Shown: in pieces, positions 1-6,545 of the stretch
Numbering within the stretch: position 1 is the first letter of the stretch
How the letters are laid out: each line of letters starts with the position of its first letter
Assembly (NCBI GenBank): GCA_012513595.1
Contig: JAAZBY010000339.1
Span: 1-23,167, forward strand
Length of the DNA: 23,167 nucleotides
Direction: 5' to 3'
DNA from: Chloroflexota bacterium
Lineage (GTDB): Bacteria; Chloroflexota; Anaerolineae; UBA1429
Made by a program: the position numbers and the translations under genes
Notes under the pieces: model-generated
Seen by the model: the letters and a program-made list of their open reading frames with translations, nothing else
Database searches by the model: none
What the model was told of the DNA's origin: nothing

Positions 1-222
1 ACTCCATATCGGCCCGCCGCGCGCCCCGTTCTCGTGCCTGCCGGTGTGCGGCCCGCTGCACGTGACGACGCCATACCGGCCCGCCGCGCGCCCCGTTCTC
101 GTGCCTGCCGGTGTGCGGCCCGCTGCACGTGACGACGCCATACCGGCCCGCCGCGCGCACCCCGTTCTCATCCCTGCCGATGTGCGGCCCGGCGCACAGG
201 GCGACTCCACATCGGCCCCCCG
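1..222. repeat. 67-bp tandem repeat, about three copies
   Basis: Units begin GGCCCGCCGCGCG at 11, 78 and 145, a 67-bp period, followed by a diverged fourth start at 214. Each unit contains a CCGGTGTGCGGCCC-like core. The first two units are almost identical and the third has small insertions. The array lies just downstream of panB and runs off the window edge, so its full length is unknown. A diverged single copy sits at 11234-11300, beginning with the same ACTCCATATCGGCCCG. Confidence 0.85.
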
Positions 223-224
223 CC

Positions 225-1076
225 TTACTCTGGCGGGTACAGCGCGCGGATGGCCTTGCCGCCGGTAAAGCGGTGCTCGGGCGCCGGGTAGGCGCCGGCG
301 CGCACCTCGGCCACGAACTCGTCATAACCGGCCAGCATCTCCCCGGCCAAGAGCCGGTACTGCTTGGCGAACTTGGGCACGAACTTGTCATACAACCCCA
401 AGAGGTCGTACCCGTTCAGGTTCTGGCCGTCGCAGTGCGGCCCGGCCCCGCATGAGATCGTCGTGGCCCGCACGGCCGCGGTGATGACCCTGGCCAGCCC
501 CGCCGGGATGCACTCGAGCACCATGGCAAAGGCGCCGGCCTCGTCTAGCGCCTGGGCGTCGGCGATGAGCGCCTCGGCCTGCTCGGGCGTGCGCCCCTGC
601 ACCTGAAAGCCCCCCTGCGCCGAGGAGGATTGCGGCGTCAGCCCGATGTGCCCGACCACGGGGATGCCGGCCTCGACCAGTTTGCGCACCGTGGGGGCCA
701 GCCAGCGGCCGCCCTCCATCTTGACGCAGTCGGCCCCGCCCTCCTTGAGCATCCTCCCCGCCGAGGCCATGGCCTGCTCGGGCGAGACCTGGTACGACAT
801 GAAGGGCATGTCGCCGACGAGCAGCGTGTGCGGCGCGCCGCGGCGCACGGCCCGGACGTGGTAGATCATCTCCTCGAGGGTCACGGGGTTGGTCCCGTCC
901 AGGCCCTGGATCACCATGCCCAGGGAGTCCCCCACCAGGACCATCTCGGCCTGCGAGCGGTCGACCAGGCGGGCGAAGGTGTAGTCGTAGGCGGTGATCA
1001 TGGTCACGCGGTGCCCCGCGGCCTTGAGCTCGGGGAAGGAGGGGATGGTGGTCTTTTTCTTCTGGTTCTCGTTCAT
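225..1076 (-). CDS. panB: 3-methyl-2-oxobutanoate hydroxymethyltransferase (PanB)
   Basis: Transfers a hydroxymethyl group from methylene-tetrahydrofolate to alpha-ketoisovalerate, giving ketopantoate, the first committed step of pantothenate and CoA synthesis; cytoplasmic. The 283-aa product matches the usual 260-290 aa. Visible family motifs are MITAYDY near residue 23, VGDSLGMVIQG and GDMPF (the two Asp that bind Mg), VGHIGLTPQS, the catalytic Glu in VLECIP, and GAGPHCDGQ. The frame is open further upstream, but that part lies over the neighbouring gene. The chosen ATG has AAGGAG five bases before it. It starts 25 bp after the amidohydrolase stop, so the two probably share a transcript. 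No panC or panD is in the window. Confidence 0.95.
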   Translation of the reverse strand: MNENQKKKTTIPSFPELKAAGHRVTMITAYDYTFARLVDRSQAEMVLVGDSLGMVIQGLDGTNPVTLEEMIYHVRAVRRGAPHTLLVGDMPFMSYQVSPEQAMASAGRMLKEGGADCVKMEGGRWLAPTVRKLVEAGIPVVGHIGLTPQSSSAQGGFQVQGRTPEQAEALIADAQALDEAGAFAMVLECIPAGLARVITAAVRATTISCGAGPHCDGQNLNGYDLLGLYDKFVPKFAKQYRLLAGEMLAGYDEFVAEVRAGAYPAPEHRFTGGKAIRALYPPE

Positions 1077-1101
1077 TGGGCTCCTTGGTGGCCGGGCGAC
1101 C

Positions 1102-1848
1102 TCAGGCCGGCCGGTCCAATCCGAAAAGGCGAGCGGCGGCGCCGCCCAGGATGTCGTCCTGCGCGGCGGGGGCCAGGCCGCAGGTGCGGATCTTGGCCAG
1201 CTCGGTGGCGGTGTTATCGGCGTGGTCGCTGCCGAGCAGCAGGCGCGGGCCGTAGCGGCGGACCCAGTCGGCCAGCAGGTACCCCGGCGACCAGGACGTG
1301 TCCCCATAGACGTTGGGGCAGGCGGCCAGGACGGCGGCGGCCTCGCCAGCGTAGGTGACCTGGCCCATGTGGGCCAGGATGATGGGCACCTCGGCGAACT
1401 CGTGCGCCAGGGGCAACATCTCGATCGGCGCGGCAAAGGGGTAGCCGGCGCCGGTGTGGACCATCAGGGGGATGCCGTGCGCGCGGGCGGCCTCCAGCGC
1501 CAGGCGCCCGGCCCGCGAGGAGGGGCGCACGCCGTGGGCCAGCGGGTGGAGCTTGAGGGCCACAAAACCGAGGTCGACCACACAGCGGCGCACCTCGGCG
1601 CGGTACGCGTCGGGCGGGAGGTGCGGCGAGGGGTTGGCCATGCCGAGGAAGCGGCCCGGCCGCTCGCGGCAGAGGGCGGCGATGGCGTCATGTTGGGCGC
1701 GCGCGTCGTCCAGGGTGTGGCAGGTGCCCGGCTGGACGATCTGGACGTCCACGGCGTGCTCGGCGATCTTGGCCTCGAGGTCGGCGCGGCGGAAATCCTC
1801 GTCAAAGGTGTGGTCAAGGCCCAGGTGGGCGTGGACGTCAATGATCAC
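1102..1848 (-). CDS. amidohydrolase family (Amidohydro_2) metal-dependent hydrolase
   Basis: A 248-aa TIM-barrel hydrolase. The expected metal and catalytic positions are all visible: HAH at residues 6-8, KLHP at 99-102, HTGAGYP at 131, HMG at 160 and GSDH with Asp208. Relatives include decarboxylases and lactone or amide hydrolases acting on small carboxylated compounds; the substrate here is not recognisable. The start is a GTG with GGAGGAG eight bases upstream. An upstream ATG at 1884 is rejected because it would fall inside the TATAAT promoter element. First gene of an apparent operon with panB, although a role in pantothenate metabolism is only a guess. Confidence 0.85.
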   Translation of the reverse strand: MIIDVHAHLGLDHTFDEDFRRADLEAKIAEHAVDVQIVQPGTCHTLDDARAQHDAIAALCRERPGRFLGMANPSPHLPPDAYRAEVRRCVVDLGFVALKLHPLAHGVRPSSRAGRLALEAARAHGIPLMVHTGAGYPFAAPIEMLPLAHEFAEVPIILAHMGQVTYAGEAAAVLAACPNVYGDTSWSPGYLLADWVRRYGPRLLLGSDHADNTATELAKIRTCGLAPAAQDDILGGAAARLFGLDRPA

Positions 1849-1882
1849 GTGGCAGGCTCCTCCGTGGTGGGGTGTGCGGGTC

Positions 1883-1910
1883 ATTATAGCGGGCCGGGGC
1901 CAAGAGGCAA
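1883..1910 (-). promoter_or_regulatory. sigma70-type promoter of amidohydrolase-panB
   Basis: On the minus strand TTGCCT (1905-1910) is followed after 16 bases by a perfect TATAAT (1883-1888). Transcription would start near 1876, leaving a short leader before the GTG at 1848. The -10 element overlaps the alternative ATG, which supports the GTG start. Confidence 0.65.
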
Positions 1911-1934
1911 CGCGCGGGGCGCTGGCCGGGGCGT

Positions 1935-1964
1935 TTGACCGGGCGCCCGCGCCGCGGGTAGACT
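1935..1964 (+). promoter_or_regulatory. promoter of the small membrane protein gene
   Basis: TTGACC (1935-1940), an 18-base GC-rich spacer, then TAGACT (1959-1964), 45 bases before the start at 2010. The -35 matches consensus at 5 of 6 positions and the -10 at 4 of 6. It is divergent from the amidohydrolase promoter, with the two -35 boxes about 25 bp apart. Confidence 0.5.
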
Positions 1965-2009
1965 CGCCCGGCCGGGCGATGTGGCCCGTACCAGCCGGAG
2001 AGGGGAAGC

Positions 2010-2372
2010 ATGGTGCCTGCGAACGCGTGGAAGCAAGTGGGGCCGGTGGTGGTGTCGATCGTGATCATCATCGCCGTGGCCGTGGCGCGCAACTACTCCA
2101 AGGCGCTGGCCGCCGTCACGGCCACGATGCCGCTCAACGTGCCGCTGTCGCTGTGGATCCTGGCGCGCGCCGAGGGGGACGGCAAGGCGACGATGGTCGA
2201 CTATACGGGCTCGCTGATCATCGGCATCCTGGGGACCACGGCGTTCGTGGTGGCCACGCACCTGGGGGCGCGGGCGGGGCTGCGCCTGGGCGCCAACCTG
2301 GCCCTGGGGTACACGGCCTGGGGGGTGGTGCTGGGCGGGATCACGCTGGTGCGCTACCTGGCCAAGGGGTGA
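2010..2372 (+). CDS. small integral membrane protein, 120 aa, function unknown
   Basis: The product is mostly hydrophobic, with segments at about residues 9-27, 30-52, 66-84 and 96-115, so probably four membrane helices separated by short charged loops. A conserved-looking stretch, ATMPLNVPLSLWI, lies around residues 38-50. Size and layout resemble the GlpM/DUF3147 group of small membrane proteins, but the match is by impression only and no function is assigned. The ATG follows GAGAGGGG at good distance, and a sigma70-like promoter lies at 1935-1964. It is a lone plus-strand gene, convergent with the aldolase downstream and divergent from the amidohydrolase. Confidence 0.7.
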   Translation: MVPANAWKQVGPVVVSIVIIIAVAVARNYSKALAAVTATMPLNVPLSLWILARAEGDGKATMVDYTGSLIIGILGTTAFVVATHLGARAGLRLGANLALGYTAWGVVLGGITLVRYLAKG

Positions 2373-2440
2373 GCGCCGGCGGTCATGCGGCGCGTGCGAC
2401 TGCCTCACAGCCCCGGGGGTCTGCCGGGCGGACTCTTCAC

Positions 2441-2486
2441 GACCCCCGGGGTCTTGGGGCCGTCTTCGGCCGGGACCCCGGGGGTC
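2441..2486. repeat. GACCCCCGGGGTC hairpin element, copy 1
   Basis: GACCCCCGGGGTC (2441-2453) and its exact reverse complement GACCCCGGGGGTC (2474-2486) flank an inner hairpin GGCCG-TCTT-CGGCC. Each arm is itself nearly palindromic. The same architecture occurs at 10748-10792, with the stem kept and the loop changed. Confidence 0.85.
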
Positions 2487-2535
2487 TGTAGGCGGCGAGC
2501 CCCGCTGCTGCGACAGAAAGGCCTGCCGTCCTTTA

Positions 2536-2600
2536 GACCCCCGGGTTCCCGGGCGGGCCGCCCGCGGACGGGCCGCCCCGCCCGGAAGAACCCGGGGGTC
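2536..2600. repeat. hairpin element, copy 2, with compensatory change
   Basis: GACCCCCGGGTTC (2536-2548) pairs with GAACCCGGGGGTC (2588-2600), an exact reverse complement. Relative to copy 1, one arm has changed GGGGTC to GGGTTC and the other arm has the matching change, so base pairing is preserved. The interior is GC-rich and also self-complementary (CCGGGCGGG against CCCGCCCGG). Confidence 0.75.
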
Positions 2601-2651
2601 GGGAAAGAGGCGGCCGCCTCCGACGCCGAGAACTCGGGGGCTGCCGGGCGC

Positions 2652-3671
2652 CTAGGCCGCGGGCTCCATGGCCGGGTCGTAGGCACCCCTCCGCGCGGCG
2701 CCGGCCAGCCGCACCCGCGCGGCAAAGGCCCGCTGGGCCGCCGGCACGTTTGCCGCGGCCCCCCGCCAGGCCTCCATGGCCGGCCCCTGTAGCGCCCGGG
2801 CGAAGGAGAACGACAGCGCCCAGGGCGCCGCGCCGGCCCGGTTCAGCAGGTTCAGGTGCGCCGTGGCCCGCTCGGGGCTCTGCCCGCCGGAGAGGAACAC
2901 CACCCCCGGCACCGCCGCCGGCACCGTCCGCCGCAGGGTGCGCAGGGTGGCCTCGACCACGGCCTCCGGCGAGGCCTGCTCCGCCGCGGACTGCCCCGCC
3001 AGCACCATGTTCGGCTTGAGCAGCACCCCCTCCAGCAACACGCCGTGCTCCGCCAGCGCCGCAAAGGTGGCCGAGAGCGCCGCCGTGGTGACCTCCTCAC
3101 AGCGGGCCAGGGAGTGGGCGCCGTCCATGAGCACCTCGGGCTCCACGATCGGCACCAACGCGGCCTCCTGGCAGAGGGCCGCGTAGCGGGCCATGGCCCG
3201 GGCGTTGGCCGCCAGGCAAAAGGCCGTGGGCAGCCCCGCGCCGATGGCGATGACCGCCCGCCACTTGGCAAAGCGGGCCCCCAGGGCGTAGTACTCGGCC
3301 AGGCGGGGGCGCAGGCCGTCCAGCCCCTCGGTGATCCGCTCCCCCGGGTGGAGGGCGAGCTCCATGGCGCCGGTATCCACCTTGATGCCGGGGACGATCC
3401 CCTGGGAGGCCAGGACCTCGCGCAGGGGGCGGCCGTCGGCGGCGTTCTGGCGGATCGTCTCATCGTAGAGGATGACGCCGCCGAGGTGCTCGGCGATGCC
3501 GGGCGTGGTAAAGAGCAGGTGGCGGTAGTCACGGCGGGTGTCCGAGGTGGAGGGGATGCCGAGGGCCTGGAAGCGCCGGGTGATGGTGCCGGTGGATTCG
3601 TCGGCGGCCAGCAGCCCCTTCCCGGGGGCCAGCAGGCGCCCGATCGTCTCAGCCAGGGCGGACGCGTTCAT
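2652..3671 (-). CDS. class I fructose-bisphosphate aldolase
   Basis: Splits fructose-1,6-bisphosphate into dihydroxyacetone phosphate and glyceraldehyde 3-phosphate through a lysine Schiff base; cytoplasmic glycolysis/gluconeogenesis. The 339-aa protein resembles the animal/plant-type class I enzyme, not the DhnA type. Visible signatures are GKGLLAADESTG near residue 18, GGVILYDET near 64, KVD at 97-99, FAKWR at 134-138, VPIVEPEV at 173-180, LLKPNMV with Schiff-base Lys219, and FLSGGQS. The C-terminus is shorter than the roughly 363 aa of animal aldolases and lacks their terminal Tyr. The ATG follows AGGAGGT at seven bases. The gene appears to have its own promoter at 3723-3752. Confidence 0.95.
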   Translation of the reverse strand: MNASALAETIGRLLAPGKGLLAADESTGTITRRFQALGIPSTSDTRRDYRHLLFTTPGIAEHLGGVILYDETIRQNAADGRPLREVLASQGIVPGIKVDTGAMELALHPGERITEGLDGLRPRLAEYYALGARFAKWRAVIAIGAGLPTAFCLAANARAMARYAALCQEAALVPIVEPEVLMDGAHSLARCEEVTTAALSATFAALAEHGVLLEGVLLKPNMVLAGQSAAEQASPEAVVEATLRTLRRTVPAAVPGVVFLSGGQSPERATAHLNLLNRAGAAPWALSFSFARALQGPAMEAWRGAAANVPAAQRAFAARVRLAGAARRGAYDPAMEPAA

Positions 3672-3722
3672 GGTCGGTACCTCCTGGGTAACGACTCCTG
3701 CGGTCCACTATCTTGGGGTGCC

Positions 3723-3752
3723 ATTCTAGCGCGGCGGGGCGCCCGGCGGCAA
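3723..3752 (-). promoter_or_regulatory. promoter of the aldolase gene
   Basis: Minus strand TTGCCG (3747-3752), 18-base spacer, TAGAAT (3723-3728, 5 of 6 to consensus). It sits directly after the stop of the upstream interrupted gene, so the aldolase can be transcribed independently. The -35 sequence TTGCCG recurs upstream of the glycyl radical operon. Confidence 0.5.
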
Positions 3753-3755
3753 GCC

Positions 3756-4385
3756 TCAGGCCGGGGGTTCGGCGGCGGGCTGCAGGGCGCCGGCGATGTG
3801 GTCCAGCATGGCGGGGAGCACCCGATCAAAGGTGCCCTGCACGTCGCTATGATCCCCCTGCGGGCCGGCAAAGCCGGCCACCTGCAGTATCACCACCACG
3901 TCACCCAGGTAACCGACGTAGAAGCGGATCGCCGCGAGCTCCGTCGCCGCGCCGGCGGTGTAGCCGCGCTGGCCGTTCGAGGCGAGCGGCTCGGGCGGCA
4001 GCGGGGTCAGGTCCCCCAGTGACAGAGAAGTGAACCCCGCCGCGACCGCCTAGACGCGTTGGGCCGCGACGCGGCCAGTGCGGAAGCGGTACACCGACTG
4101 GGTGACCCCGCATTCGTGCCCCGCCGGCCCGACCTGGTAGTAGGTCGCGATGCCCTCCTCATAGTCCTGTACGAGGCCGAGGTTCGTGGCCCAGCGGGTG
4201 GCCTCGTCGCGGCTGTTCGGGATCTGCGCGCAGTCGGCGGTGCAGCCCGGCAGGTCCGCGGCGGGCAACAGCAGCGTGCACAGCGAGGCGGGCGCGCGGT
4301 GCGGCAGCCAGGCCCCGATGGCGATCCCGGTAGCCAGCAGGCCCGCGGCTGCCAGCGTGCGAAGGATGACCGTTTGCTTGGCCAT
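3756..4385 (-). pseudogene. membrane-anchored/secreted hypothetical protein, interrupted by an in-frame TAG
   Basis: Reading from the ATG at 4385, one frame runs to the TGA at 3756-3758: 210 codons broken only by a TAG at 4050-4052. After the TAG the frame continues with protein-like sequence: AVAAGFTSLSLGDL, then a Pro-rich stretch, then AIRFYVGYLGDVVVILQV and a soluble C-terminus ending PAAEPPA. Codon choice is the same on both sides of the TAG. The N-terminus has a positively charged start and a hydrophobic segment at about residues 7-24, so it is a signal anchor or signal peptide. A CAG-to-TAG change would explain the stop. No family was recognised. It could be a recent nonsense mutation, readthrough, or a sequencing error. 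Confidence 0.7.
4050..4385 (-). CDS. N-terminal fragment of the interrupted gene, 111 aa hypothetical
   Basis: This is what translation yields if the TAG at 4050-4052 terminates. The start ATG has AGGAGGT seven bases upstream and the product begins MAKQTVILRTLAAAGLLATG, a typical signal or anchor segment. The exported part has several Cys (SLCTLLL, GCTADCAQ, HECGV) that could form disulfides outside the membrane. A longer frame is open upstream to 4496, but that portion has no ribosome site and looks non-coding. The function is not recognised. Confidence 0.6.
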   Translation of the reverse strand: MAKQTVILRTLAAAGLLATGIAIGAWLPHRAPASLCTLLLPAADLPGCTADCAQIPNSRDEATRWATNLGLVQDYEEGIATYYQVGPAGHECGVTQSVYRFRTGRVAAQRV

Positions 4386-4633
4386 GGCACCTACCTCCTG
4401 CCATGTGTTGAAGGTCCGAACGGCCACACGGCGGGGCAGCGTGGCGCCCCGGGGGAGCGCCGTGCCTGTGCCCCTCCTACTCAAGAAACGTTGCACCGGG
4501 CCATATCGTTCCCGACGGCAAAGCGGTCAGGCGGGGCACGCAACACGAGGAACCTGAGCACATCGGGCACGGCAGAATAGAATGCAGGAGGGGCTATCAC
4601 CGTGCCACTAGGGGGCGCTTCACAGCTAGGGTT

Positions 4634-4662
4634 ATTGTAACGTAGATGCAGGCGATATGCAA
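4634..4662 (-). promoter_or_regulatory. candidate promoter of the interrupted membrane gene
   Basis: Minus strand TTGCAT (4657-4662), a 17-base spacer and TACAAT (4634-4639, 5 of 6 to consensus). The start codon is at 4385, giving a leader near 240 nt, which is long; a nearer promoter cannot be excluded. Confidence 0.4.
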
Positions 4663-4728
4663 GGGGCGCATAGAACGAGATCCGAATGCCAGCGCCGAGG
4701 TATAGTCTCCGCGTACGGCGCAGACGCA

Positions 4729-4854
4729 GGACCACGCCGGGAGGCCCCGGGACCACGTCGGGAGGACCCGGGACCACGTCGGGAGGACCCGGGTCCACGC
4801 CGGGAGGACCCGGGTCCACGCCGGGAGGACCCGGGACCACGTTGCGAGGACCCA
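4729..4854. repeat. 21-bp minisatellite, six copies
   Basis: Six head-to-tail units of the type GGACCACGTCGGGAGGACCC plus G start at 4729, 4750, 4771, 4792, 4813 and 4834, with only scattered substitutions. The first and last copies are the most diverged. Because 21 is a multiple of three, both strands stay open and would encode heptapeptide repeats, but there is no ribosome site or codon-level evidence of a protein. Confidence 0.9.
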
Positions 4855-4988
4855 AAGCCACGAGCGGAGATCGCAGCACAGCCGAGCCTGCGGGGGAGGG
4901 CCTCCGCTTGACGTTGGGCACAGGCCGCGCGGGGCCCCGGGGGTCTGTAGACGGCTAACTATGCGGCTGCGGCCGACGGGCCGGCCGC

Positions 4989-5546
4989 CTAGGAGTGCGG
5001 CGCGGTGGCCAGCCAGGCGCCGACCTGCTCCAGCCGCGGCAACTGGGCGGCCAGGTTCTGCCGGCGGGCGGGAATGACGTCCACCAGGTCAAACCCGATG
5101 CGCTGTACGACCCGCTCCAGGCTGAGGCAGCAGTTGGGCGCCCCGCCCCCGCCGCCGCCGGCCACGCAGAGGCCCACGGCCGGCTTGCCCTTGATGCCCG
5201 ACGTGTCGGCCATGTGGGTGGCCGTACGGCGGAAGCGGTCGGTGAAGGCGCGGATGCTCTCGGCGAGGTCGCCATAGTAGACCGGCGTGGCAAAAACCAC
5301 CGCGTCGGCCGCGCGCACCTTGGCCACCAGCAGGTCCAGGTCGTCGTCGATGACGCAGTGCCCCTCGCTGCGGCAGGTGCCCCAGCCTGAGTCCTCGCAC
5401 TGTCGGCAGCGCTCGAGGTGCAGGGTCGGCAGGAAGACGCGCTCGACCTGGCCGCCGGCGCGCTCATAGCCGGCCAGGATGGCCCCGGCGGCGGTGGCCG
5501 TCTGCCCCTGCGGGTTGCGGGCCCCGCAGATCAGGAGGAGTTTCAT
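4989..5546 (-). CDS. NAD(P)H-dependent FMN reductase / iron-sulfur flavoprotein-like
   Basis: A 185-aa flavodoxin-fold protein. The FMN phosphate loop is at residues 8-16 (GARNPQGQT), a TPVYYGDL flavin contact lies near residue 87, and a Gly-rich loop lies near residue 130. Between strands two and three it carries C47-x2-C50-x7-C58-x5-C64, the compact cysteine cluster typical of archaeal Isf-type flavoproteins that bind a 4Fe-4S centre. It would act in the cytoplasm in electron transfer. It is the third gene of the glycyl radical operon, 45 bp after the activase, so it may supply low-potential electrons for activation; this is inference. The ATG follows AAGGAG. Confidence 0.85.
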   Translation of the reverse strand: MKLLLICGARNPQGQTATAAGAILAGYERAGGQVERVFLPTLHLERCRQCEDSGWGTCRSEGHCVIDDDLDLLVAKVRAADAVVFATPVYYGDLAESIRAFTDRFRRTATHMADTSGIKGKPAVGLCVAGGGGGGAPNCCLSLERVVQRIGFDLVDVIPARRQNLAAQLPRLEQVGAWLATAPHS

Positions 5547-5591
5547 AGGAGGCTCCTTTCCTATGCTGGGACGGCGGCGCCCGGCGGGCGC

Positions 5592-6545
5592 TTACCCGTC
5601 CACGCGGACGTCCAGCCCGTACTCATCCGCCAGGGCGACCATCGCCGCCAGGGCCGCGGGCGCCTGGCGGGGCAGGGCGCCCAGCGGGTAGGGCGCGTCA
5701 AGCCACTCGTACTTGGCGGGGGCGGCCTCGTTGTATGGCAAGAGCGCCGCGCGCCGCAGCCCCGCCGTGCGCATCAGCGCATAGATGGCGCCCAGGTTCT
5801 CCTCGGTATCGGTGATCGCGGGGATGAGCGGCACGCGCACCTCGACGTCGACGCCCGCCCCGGCCAGGCGCGCGGCGTTGGCCAGCGTGGCCCGGTTGGA
5901 GGCGCCCACCCAGCGGCGATGCGCGGCCTCGTCGACGATCTTGAGGTCGTACAGCACCAGGTCGGTAAAGGGGAGCAGCCGCTCCAGCACCTGCCACGAG
6001 CAGGCGCCGGAGGTCTCGATGGCCGTGCGGATGCCCTCCGCCCGGCAGCCGCGCAGGATCGCCTCGGCAAAGGCGGGCTGCATGGTCACCTCGCCGCCCG
6101 TCAGGGTCACCCCGCCGCCGGAATGGGTGAAGAAGGGCTTCATCCGCGCGGCCCGGCGGACGACCTCCCCCGCGCGGACCACGTACCCCTTGAGGTGGAG
6201 CGCCTCCTGCGGGCAGGCGCGGGCGCAGGCCCCGCAGGCCGCGCAGCGCTCGCGGGCGATGATGTGGCGGCCGTCGTCCAGGGCGTGGGCGCCCCGCTCG
6301 CAGGCGGCGACGCAGGCGCCGCAGAGGGCGCAGCGGTCGCGCAGGAAGACCAGGACGGGCCCGGCCCCGCGCGATTCGGGGCTGTGGCACCAGGCGCAGG
6401 CCAGCGGGCAACCCTTCAGGTAGACGGTCATGCGGATGCCGGGGCCGTCGTGGATGGCAAAGGTGTCCACGTCGAAGAGGAGGCCGGCCGTGTCGGGCGC
6501 CGGGTCGTCAAGGGTCGCGGTGGGTTGGTGGCGTGGGGCGGTCAC
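5592..6545 (-). CDS. glycyl radical enzyme activating enzyme (radical SAM)
   Basis: Uses S-adenosylmethionine and a 4Fe-4S cluster to place the glycyl radical on the partner enzyme encoded just upstream. The radical SAM motif is C46-x3-C50-x2-C53, preceded by DGPGIR. An inserted two-cluster ferredoxin domain follows: C72/C75/C78/C82 and C101/C104/C107/C111. TGGEV is the SAM-binding GGE motif. The 317-aa length fits the dehydratase/decarboxylase class of activases, which carry the extra clusters, not the shorter PflA type. It starts with GTG overlapping the upstream stop as GTGA, with AGGAGGG placed for it, so translation is probably coupled to the partner. Confidence 0.95.
   Translation of the reverse strand: MTAPRHQPTATLDDPAPDTAGLLFDVDTFAIHDGPGIRMTVYLKGCPLACAWCHSPESRGAGPVLVFLRDRCALCGACVAACERGAHALDDGRHIIARERCAACGACARACPQEALHLKGYVVRAGEVVRRAARMKPFFTHSGGGVTLTGGEVTMQPAFAEAILRGCRAEGIRTAIETSGACSWQVLERLLPFTDLVLYDLKIVDEAAHRRWVGASNRATLANAARLAGAGVDVEVRVPLIPAITDTEENLGAIYALMRTAGLRRAALLPYNEAAPAKYEWLDAPYPLGALPRQAPAALAAMVALADEYGLDVRVDG

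Larger units (their letters stand above)
2373..2651. other. convergent intergenic spacer with paired palindromes
   Basis: No gene is seen. The spacer between two convergent genes holds two hairpin elements (2441-2486 and 2536-2600) plus a lone CCCCGGGGGTCT half at 2411-2422. Because it separates converging genes, the hairpins could act as a two-way terminator, but no T-tracts follow them. Confidence 0.7.
4386..4954. other. intergenic spacer with minisatellite and promoter
   Basis: No gene is supported here. It contains a probable minus-strand promoter at 4634-4662 in a locally AT-richer stretch, the 21-bp minisatellite at 4729-4854, and a lone CCCCGGGGGTCTG half of the hairpin family near 4935-4947. 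Short open frames on both strands through the minisatellite are by-products of the 21-bp period. Confidence 0.65.

Noticed and set aside
1077..1436. A 120-residue N-terminal extension of PanB
   Set aside because: It overlaps the amidohydrolase gene in another frame, has Pro/Arg/Ser-rich composition, and the internal ATG has an AAGGAG site and gives the normal PanB length.
4050..4052. Pyrrolysine codon
   Set aside because: The gene is not a recognised Pyl protein, no Pyl machinery is visible, and the codon is explained by a single CAG-to-TAG change.
4481..4921. Heptapeptide-repeat proteins on either strand across the minisatellite
   Set aside because: They arise automatically because the repeat is 21 bp; neither has a ribosome site or a plausible non-repeat domain.
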